Counted from the first letter of the stretch, positions 24,010-32,202 are shown. The stretch is 64,000 bases of DNA from Pseudomonas sp. 5P_3.1_Bac2 (GCF_025465995.1 NZ_JANLNY010000006.1:558001-622000); one strand, 5' to 3'. Notes: generated by a model from the letters alone, not told the origin. Program-made: numbers and translations.

Positions 24010-24087
24010 GATAATATCATTGAGAACGCTGGTGGAACCGCGCCAAACGTTCCTGGAGCCTGGGGGCAAAATTATGGCGATCAATAA
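24010..24087 (+). pseudogene. Cassette 8: toxin stub matching the Rhs remnant tail
   Basis: 25 codons ([25 protein letters not shown]) that repeat the end of the Rhs remnant tip at 16819-16890 almost residue for residue, with different third bases at many codons. The junction is exact: the element ends in GCT, which is also the Ala codon before DNII in the Rhs remnant. The stub overlaps the immunity gene by 14 bases, as in the parent arrangement. Confidence 0.8.
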
Positions 24088-24724
24088 GTTTGTTCTTCTG
24101 CTTGCACTGCTGACCCCAAGCATCACCGTGGCTTGCCCAGAAACCGGATGGAGCAAGTTTTCGGGAAAATTATTCTATGAGCAAAAAGATGCACAGAGTG
24201 GAGAAATAGAGGGCATCCAAATTGGATGGACAAGTGCTCAACTACGCCAATACCTTAGTGATCAAGAGATCGAAAAGGTCGAGCTCGTACCTACAAACAA
24301 CTTCTATGCTACTGCTGAGTGCCCAGAGGAGCTTGATAAGATCACAGGCTCCAGTGAAGTGTGGGTCACTGGGAAGAATATGGCAAAGATTGCTCGAATC
24401 ACCATGAGAGAGGCGCAGGCTTCAGAAATAAGCCTAGTTCAGAGCAGTGAATTCCCTATTAAGCAAGGTGATTCCCTGAGAACTGTCATATCTCAACTAA
24501 AAGAGCTTTTGAAGTCAGGCAAAGCTCAAGGTGTAAACCCTACCCTCTCCTGCAAGAATCAATGTCTTGTTAAGTTTAACGACCTATCATTGAGCAGCGA
24601 ACCACTTGCTTTCAGATATGTGACTAAAGATCAGCGCGGTCGCATTACTCTATACCTGAGTGCTGACAGGGTAATCCGAGCCTCCTACCTAAGGCAGCGC
24701 TTTCAAGGTGATGGCGTGCTCTAA
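24074..24724 (+). CDS. Cassette 8: exported immunity protein related to the Rhs-remnant immunity gene
   Basis: Protein of 216 residues starting at ATG 24074, with signal peptide MAINKFVLLLALLTPSITVA; a Cys follows the signal, but the lipobox is weak. GEIEGIQIGWTSAQLRQYL and the segment up to VELVPTNN align with GELNGLKIGSTKEQVAEIL and IEPLPDI of the gene at 16895. A second acidic/basic region (GDSLRTVISQLKELLKSGK) and a beta-rich end follow. It is probably periplasmic immunity to a variant of the same toxin. Frames extending into element 8 are junction artefacts. Confidence 0.75.
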   Translation: MAINKFVLLLALLTPSITVACPETGWSKFSGKLFYEQKDAQSGEIEGIQIGWTSAQLRQYLSDQEIEKVELVPTNNFYATAECPEELDKITGSSEVWVTGKNMAKIARITMREAQASEISLVQSSEFPIKQGDSLRTVISQLKELLKSGKAQGVNPTLSCKNQCLVKFNDLSLSSEPLAFRYVTKDQRGRITLYLSADRVIRASYLRQRFQGDGVL

Positions 24725-24740
24725 CACTACTCACGTTGCA

Positions 24741-24889
24741 GCGAGTAGGGTGGATGACGCTTTACCCATCCACCGTTATCCCGGCGTGAGCGTTATACCT
24801 GTTACGGATTTATGCGATAAGGAGTTAACGGTCATTGCTGGATGTTTGGAATATGGTGGACAAGCTTCGCGTTGTCCACCCTACTTGCT
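24741..24889 (+). repeat. REP-doublet element, copy 9 of 9
   Basis: 149 bp, last copy. The spacer reads TATGCGATAAGGAGTTAACGG instead of TATTCGATAAGTAGTTAACGG. No toxin stub follows; instead the trailer motif is found at its right edge. Confidence 0.92.
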
Positions 24890-24968
24890 GTTTCACCAGC
24901 AGGCTATTCAGACTTTTCGGTTCGATGTTTCAGGTTGTATTGGCAAAGCGTGTAAGTTGGCGCAGCGC
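24890..24968 (+). repeat. Trailer motif after element 9
   Basis: TTTCACCAGCAGGCTATTCA, a CTTTTCGGTTC block, TTTCAGGTTGTATTGGCA and AAGTTGGCGCAGCG. It corresponds almost over its full length to the trailer before element 3 (19469-19549). This is likely the original 3-prime flank of the array. Confidence 0.6.
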
Positions 24969-25136
24969 CCACACTGCGGGAGGCTGGAAGATTTAATACG
25001 GCCTGCTGGCTAGGGTTGATACCTCGGGCCGGAAAAATCTGAAGACTCAGCTGTAAATACAGAAGGGTTGTTCAGTGCAATCAGGAATCTTGCCCAGGCT
25101 TACCCTGCCTGCGCAGGCGGGACTTGCTCTGGCTGC

Positions 25137-25451
25137 TTAGCTGCTCAGCTTTAACCCAAGCAACCCACACACAATCAGCGCCACGCTGGCTAGGCGAATC
25201 AATGCCACCGACTCGCCAAATAGAATAATCCCGGCGATCACGGTGCCGACTGCGCCGATACCGGTCCAGATGGCGTAGGCGGTGCCCAGCGGTAAATGTT
25301 TCATGGCCAGGCCAAGTAGGCCCAGGCTGATTAGCATGGCGCTGACGGTAAGTACCGTGGGGATAGGGCGGGTAAAGCCTTCGGTGAATTTCAGGCCGAC
25401 GGCCCAGCCGACTTCAAACAGGCCGGCGAAAAATAGAATGATCCACGACAT
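25137..25451 (-). CDS. sugE: SugE-type small multidrug resistance protein (guanidinium exporter)
   Basis: Four-span SMR protein of 104 residues ([20 protein letters not shown], with the essential Glu13). The motif [12 protein letters not shown] and ILFGES are of the SugE/Gdx subgroup, which exports guanidinium. ATG 25451 is preceded by GGAGG. A longer frame from 25484 adds 11 residues and is not used. No guanidine riboswitch motif was recognised upstream. Confidence 0.9.
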   Translation of the reverse strand: MSWIILFFAGLFEVGWAVGLKFTEGFTRPIPTVLTVSAMLISLGLLGLAMKHLPLGTAYAIWTGIGAVGTVIAGIILFGESVALIRLASVALIVCGLLGLKLSS

Positions 25452-25618
25452 TGCTGCCTCCAACGTAATTTCAGTTAGGGCCATCCCGAATGGTCACGGC
25501 AACAGCAATGGCCACTGCAACTGTGGTGAGGTTGTCCTCACTGATATCAGGCGCTGCCGTGGCAGGCTCAAAGAGGTTTTACGCGCTCTGAGGCTGCCAT
25601 GTTTTAGCCGCGTTCCGC

Positions 25619-26539
25619 TTAGATGCCTTGCGGGCTGTCTTCACCACCCAGAGCTTCAAACAGGGCAGGGAGGAAGTCTACCAACGTCAGCATCATTAGG
25701 GTGAAGCTGGCGTCTTGTTGGCCTAGGTCATCATCGCCGCCATCTTGCTCGGCTTGATCTTGCAGCAGGTCTTCAAAGCGCAGGCGTTTGACCACCAGCT
25801 TGTCATCCAGCACGAACGACAGTTTGTCTTGCCAGGCCAGCGACAGTTGGGTAACGACCTTACCGGAAGCCATGTGCAGTTGGATTTCATCGCTGGTCAG
25901 GTCTTGGCGCTTGCAGCGCACTACGCCGCCATCTTCATGGCTGTCACGCAGCTCGCATTCGTCCAGTACGTGGAAGTCCGGCGCAGCTTGTTGAGTTTTG
26001 ACCCAGTCAGTGAGGGTGGCGCTAGGCGCGATCTTCACGGTCAGCGGACGCACCGGCAGCGAGCCAATGGCTTCGCGCAGGGTCGACAGCAGGTCTTCGG
26101 CGCGCTTCGGGCTGGAGGCGTCGACCAGGATCAGACCTTGCTTAGGGGCGATGGCGGCGAAGGTTGCCGACTTGCGAATAAAGGCGCGCGGCAGGAAGGT
26201 CTGCACGATGTCGTCTTTAAGTTGGTCGCGTTCCTTCTTATAGACCTTGCGCATTTGCTCGGCTTCGATCTCATCGACCTTGTCCTTAAGGGCATCGCGC
26301 ACCACGCTGCCAGGCAGGATGCGTTCTTCTTTGCGGGCAGCTAATAGCAGGAAGTCACCGCTGGCGTGCACCAAGGGTGCGTCTTCACCTTTACCAAAGG
26401 GCGCGATAAAGCCGTAAGTGCTCAGCTCTTGGCTCGCGCAGGGGCGGGCTAGTTTTGCTTCGAGGGCTTTTTCCAGAGCGTCGGCATCTAAGGGAATATC
26501 TTGGGTGAGGCGATAGATCAGCAGGTTGCGAAACCACAT
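25619..26539 (-). CDS. rdgC: Recombination-associated protein RdgC
   Basis: RdgC of 306 residues, starting [46 protein letters not shown] and [16 protein letters not shown] are typical. RdgC is a ring-shaped DNA-binding protein that restrains RecA. The start at 26539 agrees with the family; six extra codons to 26557 are possible but unlikely. Confidence 0.93.
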   Translation of the reverse strand: MWFRNLLIYRLTQDIPLDADALEKALEAKLARPCASQELSTYGFIAPFGKGEDAPLVHASGDFLLLAARKEERILPGSVVRDALKDKVDEIEAEQMRKVYKKERDQLKDDIVQTFLPRAFIRKSATFAAIAPKQGLILVDASSPKRAEDLLSTLREAIGSLPVRPLTVKIAPSATLTDWVKTQQAAPDFHVLDECELRDSHEDGGVVRCKRQDLTSDEIQLHMASGKVVTQLSLAWQDKLSFVLDDKLVVKRLRFEDLLQDQAEQDGGDDDLGQQDASFTLMMLTLVDFLPALFEALGGEDSPQGI

Positions 26540-26756
26540 AAGGGGGTGCATCTCCATTTACAGACCCGTCAGCAAAGGCGGGTGTCTTAGGTCGTTGGCA
26601 TCAGGGGTTAACCTGCGTCTGGTCTTGGCTAGCCGTTGCTGGCTAAAGGTGCAGGCAGTGCGTTTATTTACCCGCGCATTATTCCCTTGGATAGTGCCTC
26701 AGGCCAAGTCTGCGCTAAGTCTTTGCTTATTCAGTAAATTTTTTTTCAAAAGGGGG

Positions 26757-26785
26757 TTGCCAAGGTCTGAATCGATCTCTAGAAT
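26757..26785 (+). promoter_or_regulatory. Sigma70-type promoter of the tRNA pair
   Basis: -35 TTGCCA at 26757-26762, 17 bases, -10 TAGAAT at 26780-26785, then a GC-rich discriminator (GCGC). The first tRNA begins 20 bases after the -10 box. Confidence 0.75.
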
Positions 26786-26805
26786 GCGCACCACTTCGAG
26801 AGCAA

Positions 26806-26881
26806 GGGTGATTAGCTCAGCCGGGAGAGCATCTGCCTTACAAGCAGAGGGTCGGCGGTTCGATCCCGTCATCACCCACCA
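26806..26881 (+). tRNA. tRNA-Val (anticodon TAC)
   Basis: 76 nt with a complete cloverleaf: acceptor GGGTGAT pairs with ATCACCC, D-loop AGCTCAGCCGGGAGAGC, anticodon loop CTTACAA, T-arm GGTTCGATCC, CCA encoded. Confidence 0.96.
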
Positions 26882-26901
26882 CTCGCTCCACGAAGTTACG
26901 C

Positions 26902-26978
26902 GCAGCGGTAGTTCAGTCGGTTAGAATACCGGCCTGTCACGCCGGGGGTCGCGGGTTCGAGTCCCGTCCGCTGCGCCA
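26902..26978 (+). tRNA. tRNA-Asp (anticodon GTC)
   Basis: 77 nt with acceptor GCAGCGG pairing with CCGCTGC, anticodon loop CTGTCAC, T-arm GGTTCGAGTCC and an encoded CCA. It lies 20 bases after tRNA-Val, probably on the same transcript. Confidence 0.96.
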
Positions 26979-27164
26979 TTTTTTATCCTCGCTTCATCCC
27001 CTCTGTGACAAGTTTCTGATTCTCCCCAGAAATCTTCTGAATTACCTAAAGTCCTGAACTTATACGCATTTTCTGTTTCCTAAGACGGTAGCAGTGGATT
27101 AAGCGGCCTGCTAAGCTCGCCCACTCACAGCATTGCCTTAGGGCGTACCGAACAAGGAACAAGC

Positions 27165-27872
27165 ATGAAACAGCATCGTTTAGCCGCGGCGGTCGCCCTG
27201 GTAGGTTTGGTTCTCGCGGGTTGCGACTCGCAAACCAGCGAAGTCAAATTAGAAACTCCAGCGCAAAAAGCCTCCTACGGCATTGGCCTGAATATGGGCA
27301 AAAGTCTGGCCCAGGAAGGCATGGATGATCTGGATTCCAAAGCCGTTGCGCAGGGCATTGATGACGCAGTTGGTAAGAAAGAACAACGTCTGAAAGACGA
27401 AGAGCTGATGGAAGCCTTTGCTTTCCTGCAAAAGCGCGCTGAAGAGCGCATGACTGCTCTGAATGCTGAATCGGCCAAAGCCGGTAAGAAATTCCTCGAA
27501 GAAAACGCTAAGCGCGAAGGTGTTGTCACCACCGCTTCGGGCCTGCAGTACGAAGTGATCAAGAAGGCCGATGGTGCTCAGCCGAAAGAAACTGATGTAG
27601 TGACTGTGCACTATGAAGGCAAGCTGACTGATGGCACGGTCTTCGACAGCTCCATTGAGCGCGGTACCCCGATTGATCTGCCTGTCGGTGGCGTGATTCC
27701 AGGTTGGGTTGAAGGCCTGCAACTGATGCACGTGGGTGAGAAGTACAAACTGTACATCCCAAGTGAGCTGGCTTATGGCGAGCAAAGCCCATCCCCAGCC
27801 ATCCCAGCCAACTCGGTGCTGGTGTTTGATCTGGAACTGATCGGCATCAAAGATAAAGCCGCTAAAGAGTAA
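27165..27872 (+). CDS. FKBP-type peptidyl-prolyl isomerase lipoprotein (FkpA/Mip-like)
   Basis: Protein of 235 residues with a lipoprotein signal (lipobox LAGC, Cys20). Residues about 28-120 form the helical FKBP_N dimerisation domain (KASYGIGLNMGKSLAQEGMD). Residues about 140-228 form the FKBP domain, with VTVHYEGKLTDGTVFDSS, VIPGWVEGLQLM and YIPSELAYGE carrying the active-site Tyr, Phe, Asp, Val-Ile and Trp residues. It assists folding of envelope proteins. A terminator follows. Confidence 0.93.
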   Translation: MKQHRLAAAVALVGLVLAGCDSQTSEVKLETPAQKASYGIGLNMGKSLAQEGMDDLDSKAVAQGIDDAVGKKEQRLKDEELMEAFAFLQKRAEERMTALNAESAKAGKKFLEENAKREGVVTTASGLQYEVIKKADGAQPKETDVVTVHYEGKLTDGTVFDSSIERGTPIDLPVGGVIPGWVEGLQLMHVGEKYKLYIPSELAYGEQSPSPAIPANSVLVFDLELIGIKDKAAKE

Positions 27873-27889
27873 TCTTCACGCGGATCAGC

Positions 27890-27922
27890 AGCGCCCCGTC
27901 TCGACGGGGCGTTGTTGTTTTT
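27890..27922 (+). terminator. Terminator of the FKBP gene
   Basis: GCCCCGT pairs with ACGGGGC (27893-27910), followed by GTTGTTGTTTTTG, about 20 bases after the stop codon. Confidence 0.8.
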
Positions 27923-28172
27923 GTCGGACGAAATTGCACTTTTATCGGGCTGGCGTAGTCCTAAAGATTCAGGAAAGGGATTGGGGTGTTACGGTTATGC
28001 ACACCACCGCAAGTGAGCGGAAACACCCTTGGTAACCTTTCTCATCAACTGCTTGTGTATTTTAAGTTATTGATATTTAAGAATATTTACATCATGGGTA
28101 AAAAGTGCCCGATCTGTCTTCAAGCCCCGTAGACTGGGCATTTGCAGGGCATATCAAAATAATGTTCACAGG

Positions 28173-28197
28173 GTTATCCACAGCATCGGTGGATAAC
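28173..28197. promoter_or_regulatory. DnaA-box-like palindrome upstream of the YkvA gene
   Basis: GGTTATCCAC and GTGGATAACC form a perfect 10-bp inverted repeat with seven bases between. The left arm contains an exact DnaA-box 9-mer (TTATCCACA). It resembles the pair at 10677. It lies about 45 bases before the next gene and could be an operator. Confidence 0.45.
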
Positions 28198-28240
28198 CTA
28201 TTCCAGACTAGGGAACAGCTGGGTTTGCTGGGAGTCGTCG

Positions 28241-28702
28241 ATGACTGCACCGAAGAATTTCCACCGTTACCAGTTACTGGCTAAGCGTTTCCTCAGCGCA
28301 GCCAAGTTACCGGCGCTGCTGTTTTCGGTGGCGCGTAAACGCGACAAGTTAGGTTCCGGCTTCAGTGAGTTGAGTGGCCAGCTCAAACTGCTGCAGGCGC
28401 TTTGTTTGGCCTGGTGGCGCGGTGAGTATCGCAACGTTAATAAGCAAGCTCTGCTGTCGATAGTTGGCGCGCTGCTGTACTTCGTCGCGCCCATCGATGC
28501 GATTCCGGATTGGTTGCTGGGCGTAGGCTTTGTCGATGATCTCGCCGTTCTGACCTGGGTCTTGAAAACCTGGAGTGGCGAGCTGGAAGCCTTCGAGCGC
28601 TGGCGGGCAGGGCAGAGCGCGCAAAAGCTCGCAGAGATTGAACGCTTGCCGCAGCTTGAGGGGGTTGAAGTGGTGGACCGGCAAACCCCCGGGCAGCCTT
28701 AA
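28241..28702 (+). CDS. YkvA family membrane protein (DUF1232)
   Basis: Protein of 153 residues. The DUF1232 core is clear: LLSIVGALLYFVAPIDAIPD, then LLGVGFVDDLAVLTWVLKT. One or two membrane-associated hydrophobic segments are present. Function is unknown in the family. It stands alone between a long upstream interval with a DnaA-box-like palindrome and the HTH operon. Confidence 0.85.
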   Translation: MTAPKNFHRYQLLAKRFLSAAKLPALLFSVARKRDKLGSGFSELSGQLKLLQALCLAWWRGEYRNVNKQALLSIVGALLYFVAPIDAIPDWLLGVGFVDDLAVLTWVLKTWSGELEAFERWRAGQSAQKLAEIERLPQLEGVEVVDRQTPGQP

Positions 28703-28854
28703 GCTGCTTAGTTGGCTCGTACAGATTTTGCCAGTGAATTTTTTTGTGCCTGGAGGCGGCCTTTATTCAAGTTGGCCGCGTAACCGGGCTGTTACCATAG
28801 TCCTTTAGCATGGACGTTTCAGTCACATTGGATGTGCGCAGTTGGGGAATATAA

Positions 28855-29187
28855 ATGCCAGTGCAAGTAATTGAGCGTGACGGTGAGCCCGAGTACGCGG
28901 TGGTACCTTGGGCAGAGTATCAAGCCTTACTTAAGGCCGCAGGCCAGCCGCTGGTAGAGGCTGGCCGCAATCAAGCCAGTGTCCAGCCACAAGCGCTGGC
29001 CAACCTTAAGCAACTCAGTGCATTGCGTGAGGCCAAGGGCTTAAGCGTTGAGCAGTTGGCGCGCACCGTGGGCATCAGCCCGCACTATCTGAATATGATC
29101 GAGAGCGCTGAGCGTGTGCCGGATGCGGCCATTCAGCGGGCCTTGGCCTGGCATTTGGGGGTAGCCGGCTGGGAGCCACAGCCTTGA
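28855..29187 (+). CDS. XRE-type helix-turn-helix regulator
   Basis: Protein of 110 residues. The N-terminus (MPVQVIERDGEPEYAVVPWAEYQALL) resembles antitoxin-like or prevent-host-death-like stretches. The C-terminal half is an HTH_XRE domain (LSALREAKGLSVEQLARTVG with recognition helix ISPHYLNMIESAERVP). It is first of three overlapping genes. Its stop overlaps the next start by 4 bases (TTGA). Autoregulation would be usual, but no operator is evident. Confidence 0.82.
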   Translation: MPVQVIERDGEPEYAVVPWAEYQALLKAAGQPLVEAGRNQASVQPQALANLKQLSALREAKGLSVEQLARTVGISPHYLNMIESAERVPDAAIQRALAWHLGVAGWEPQP

Positions 29188-29549
29188 CTGTGCGTATCAG
29201 TCGGCAGCATTGGCAGGCGTTACTCAATGAACTCGAACAAGCCCGGCAGCGCCGTCATTTGCTGACCTATCGTGCTCTGATCGAGCGCCTTGAGCTGCCA
29301 ACGCCGGCCATGCAGACCCTCACTGCGGCACTAGAATACCTGGCCGCTTTGGATGCCAAGCAGCAGCGCCCACTGCGCAGTGCTTTGGTCATCAGTCAGG
29401 GCGCCAGTCGCTTGCCGCGCACGGGGTTCTTCGAGTACATCAGTCGCTTAGGTCGCTTCCACGGGGCCGTGGATGGTGTGGCTGCTGCTTCTTGGCACGC
29501 CGCTGAAGTGGCGCGGGTTTTTGAATTTGATTACGGGGAGCAACCATGA
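29184..29549 (+). CDS. Conserved protein of unknown function in the HTH operon
   Basis: Protein of 121 residues starting at TTG 29184, overlapping the regulator gene. It is helix-rich at the start (QHWQALLNELEQARQRRHLL) with a glycine-containing C-terminal half (SALVISQGASRLPRTGFFEY, RFHGAVDGVAAASWHAAEVARVF). Pseudomonad homologues are sometimes labelled ribosome recycling factor, which the sequence does not support. Its stop overlaps the following start as ATGA. Confidence 0.7.
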   Translation: MTVRISRQHWQALLNELEQARQRRHLLTYRALIERLELPTPAMQTLTAALEYLAALDAKQQRPLRSALVISQGASRLPRTGFFEYISRLGRFHGAVDGVAAASWHAAEVARVFEFDYGEQP

Positions 29550-30019
29550 TTTGGCATGCCTTGCGCGCGCGCGTGAGTTACTGGTTGGCCCGGCGCCTGT
29601 TTCATTGGCAGTGGTTGATCAAGCAACCACGGGCCTGGCAGTGGATGGAGGGGCAGTTCTCGCGTATGGCGAACCTGGGCGATCGCCAGGCGCAGAGCTT
29701 TTATGGGCATATATTGTTATTTCGCGGCCAGGGCCTCGGTGCCCGTAATGAAGGACGGCGCCTGCTGAGTTTGGCGGCCAAGGCCGGTGACGCGAAGTCG
29801 GCTTATCAGTTGGGGGTGTTAAGCCTTGCGGGCGACGCCCAGCATGAGCCGGACTCCAGCCAAGCACTCAACTGGTGGACGCAAGCGGCCCAAGCTGGCC
29901 ATCCGGCTGCGGCCTATCGCCTGGCTGAGCTGTATCGCACAGGGGCTCCCGGAGTGGCGCCGGATGCCCAGCTGGCCGCGCAATTTGCCGCGCAGTCCAG
30001 CCCTGCCAGCCACCGCTAA
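29546..30019 (+). CDS. Sel1-repeat protein
   Basis: Protein of 157 residues with about three Sel1-type repeats in the second two thirds (GRRLLSLAAKAGDAKSAYQL, ALNWWTQAAQAGHPAAAYRL). The N-terminus is basic and amphipathic. It is the last gene of the three-gene overlapping unit with the HTH regulator. A second Sel1 protein is at 10771. Confidence 0.8.
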   Translation: MIWHALRARVSYWLARRLFHWQWLIKQPRAWQWMEGQFSRMANLGDRQAQSFYGHILLFRGQGLGARNEGRRLLSLAAKAGDAKSAYQLGVLSLAGDAQHEPDSSQALNWWTQAAQAGHPAAAYRLAELYRTGAPGVAPDAQLAAQFAAQSSPASHR

Positions 30020-30031
30020 TTGCCGCCAGCT

Positions 30032-31096
30032 TTAGCGCTGTTGGCTATCAAACTGGCTGTTAAAAGCCTGCACAAAGGCGTTGCGCAGGATGGCCTTAAA
30101 TGCCTGCCAGCGGCTGATCTCGTAAGCATTGAGATCACCGCGAATCTCCACGCGGGTGGCCAGTTGATCCTGCCGGTGATTCTTAAAGATCCAGCCGCCG
30201 CTGCCCACTAGCGCTTCCCAGAGTCCATTGAGCAGGCTCTTATCTTTGGCTGCGACGTCTTGCTGCCAGTTAAAAATTTCCGCTTGGCGCAGTAGGGGTT
30301 TGGCGTAGCCCTTGAGTTTGCCCTGGCGTGCTTGTAGCTCCAGCACCATGTCGCCATTGCCGCTGGCAAAGTCGAAATTGGCATAGGCGCGGGTGAAGCT
30401 ATTGAGCTGTTTGAGTTGGATTTGGGTAATACGCAATTGCAGGTCAAAGTCATCCAGTTCACCCAGCGGATCGAAAGCGCTTTTCAACTCCAGCGGTGCG
30501 TTACCCAGTACCTGAGCATTGACGTTAAGCGTGGCGGGGCGTGGTTGTGTGCTGTCGCTGACGTTGGTGAGATTGCGCACTTGGGCGTTGAGCTGGGTGG
30601 CTTTGAGATCAACCGCTGGTTGCGCGGTGAAGTTGCGAAAGGCCAGGGTGCCATCGATCACGCGCACGTCATTCAAATGGATAGGCAGCAGGCCACGCAA
30701 CTGCGCGCGCCAGTCGACCCCTTCACCGGTTTGTGAGTTAGCCGCATTGCCGCCGTCGACAAAGGTCAGCTCGGGCTGCACAAACTCCACCTCGGCCACC
30801 ACGGCGCGCTGCTGCCACAAAGCGCGCCAACTGACGGCTAAATCAATACTGGGGGCTTTAAGCAGGGGGACTGGGACCTTGCCGTTAACCTTAACGATTT
30901 GCAGGTCGTTGATCTTATAAGCGCCGCGCCATAGGGCGAGATCAATATCGGCGATATGGCCACGGTAATCGCCCATGTCGGCGAGCTGCTTATTTAAGTA
31001 GTCGCGCACTAATACGGGCAGGGCGATATGCAGGGCAATCAAGGCCACGGCCAAAAACACTAGGGTGAACAGCGGGATGCGATAACGTTTCTTCAT
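30032..31096 (-). CDS. DUF748 family AsmA-like envelope protein
   Basis: Protein of 354 residues. One N-terminal membrane anchor (IPLFTLVFLAVALIALHIAL) is followed by a beta-rich domain of DUF748 type (RGHIADIDLALWRGAYKIND, VEFVQPELTFVDGG). Such proteins are distant AsmA/YdbH relatives of the periplasmic repeating beta-groove kind. A role in lipid or envelope transport is only inferred. It converges with the Sel1 operon, 12 bases between stops. Confidence 0.8.
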   Translation of the reverse strand: MKKRYRIPLFTLVFLAVALIALHIALPVLVRDYLNKQLADMGDYRGHIADIDLALWRGAYKINDLQIVKVNGKVPVPLLKAPSIDLAVSWRALWQQRAVVAEVEFVQPELTFVDGGNAANSQTGEGVDWRAQLRGLLPIHLNDVRVIDGTLAFRNFTAQPAVDLKATQLNAQVRNLTNVSDSTQPRPATLNVNAQVLGNAPLELKSAFDPLGELDDFDLQLRITQIQLKQLNSFTRAYANFDFASGNGDMVLELQARQGKLKGYAKPLLRQAEIFNWQQDVAAKDKSLLNGLWEALVGSGGWIFKNHRQDQLATRVEIRGDLNAYEISRWQAFKAILRNAFVQAFNSQFDSQQR

Positions 31097-31230
31097 AACT
31101 ATGCAGACTTGATCTGGGCCAATAGGTTTCCAGTTTACCCCAGCCTAGACTGGACGCCCGCTCGCCCGCGACTTAGGCTTGTTCACCTTATGTTTTGCGC
31201 AACTTCGCCTGCCGCCAAAAGGATCAGACC

Positions 31231-32202
31231 ATGAGCCGTATTTTTGCTGATAACGCCCACGCCATTGGTAACACTCCGCTGGTACGGATTAACCGCTTAG
31301 GCCCAAGTGGTGTGACCATTTTGGCCAAGATCGAAGGGCGTAACCCTGGTTACTCGGTAAAGTGCCGCATCGGCGCTAACCTGATTTGGGATGCTGAAGA
31401 ACGCGGTGTGCTCAAGCCGGGTATGACCATCGTCGAGCCCACCAGTGGTAACACTGGCATTGGTCTGGCTTTTGTCGCGGCGGCCAAGGGCTACAAGCTG
31501 GTGCTGACCATGCCGGCATCCATGAGTCTGGAACGGCGCAAAGTGCTCAAGGCCCTGGGCGCTGAGCTGGTATTGACCGAGCCGGCCAAGGGCATGAAAG
31601 GTGCCATCGAAAAGGCCGAAGAGCTGGCGGCTAGCAGCAGCGATTACTTTATGCCGCAGCAATTCAGCAACCCGGCTAACCCGGCGATTCACGAAAAAAC
31701 CACCGGCCCGGAAATCTGGAACGACACCGAAGGTGCCGTGGATGTATTGGTTGCCGGCGTCGGTACTGGCGGCACCATCAGCGGGATCTCGCGCTATATC
31801 AAAAAGACCAAGGGCAAGGCGATTATCTCGGTGGCGGTGGAGCCGGTTGGCTCGCCTGTCATCACGCAGACCTTGGCCGGCAGCGAAGTGAAACCGTCCC
31901 CGCACAAGATCCAAGGCATCGGCGCGGGCTTTGTGCCGGGCAACTTAGATTTGAGCCTGGTGGACCGCGTCGAGCTGGTCAGCGATGACGACTCCAAGGC
32001 CGTGGCGCTGCGCCTGATGCGTGAAGAGGGCATCCTCTGCGGCATCTCCTGTGGCGCCGCCATGGCCGCTGCGCTAAAGATTGCCGAGGAACCGGCGATG
32101 CAAGGCAAAACCATCGTAGTGATCCTGCCAGACTCCGGTGAGCGTTATCTGTCGAGCATGCTGTTTAGTGATCTGTTTACTGAGCAAGAGCTGCAAGCCT
32201 AA
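31231..32202 (+). CDS. cysK: Cysteine synthase A (O-acetylserine sulfhydrylase)
   Basis: PLP enzyme of 323 residues making cysteine from O-acetylserine and sulfide. The N-terminus ([13 protein letters not shown]), [13 protein letters not shown] with the PLP lysine Lys44, the substrate loop [12 protein letters not shown] and the phosphate loop [10 protein letters not shown] are all present. The SVKCRIGAN form is that of enteric CysK rather than CysM. ATG 31231 has AAGGATC upstream; a longer frame from 31195 is not used. Confidence 0.95.
   Translation: MSRIFADNAHAIGNTPLVRINRLGPSGVTILAKIEGRNPGYSVKCRIGANLIWDAEERGVLKPGMTIVEPTSGNTGIGLAFVAAAKGYKLVLTMPASMSLERRKVLKALGAELVLTEPAKGMKGAIEKAEELAASSSDYFMPQQFSNPANPAIHEKTTGPEIWNDTEGAVDVLVAGVGTGGTISGISRYIKKTKGKAIISVAVEPVGSPVITQTLAGSEVKPSPHKIQGIGAGFVPGNLDLSLVDRVELVSDDDSKAVALRLMREEGILCGISCGAAMAAALKIAEEPAMQGKTIVVILPDSGERYLSSMLFSDLFTEQELQA

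Noticed and set aside
23966..24073. N-terminal extension of the cassette 8 immunity protein into element 8
   Set aside because: The extension is encoded by the repeat and is out of frame with the toxin stub. ATG 24074 gives a proper signal peptide.
17801..24889. CRISPR array
   Set aside because: The repeats are about 150 bp, the intervals are genes of 390-960 bp rather than short equal spacers, and no cas genes are present.
17801..24889. Integron cassette array with attC sites
   Set aside because: No GTTRRRY / RYYYAAC core-site pair was found at the element ends, and no integron integrase is in the window. The gene-plus-repeat layout is similar, but the ends are GTAG-headed REP hairpins.
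25452..25618. Guanidine riboswitch upstream of sugE
   Set aside because: I looked for paired ACGR-loop hairpins and ykkC-type motifs and found no convincing match.
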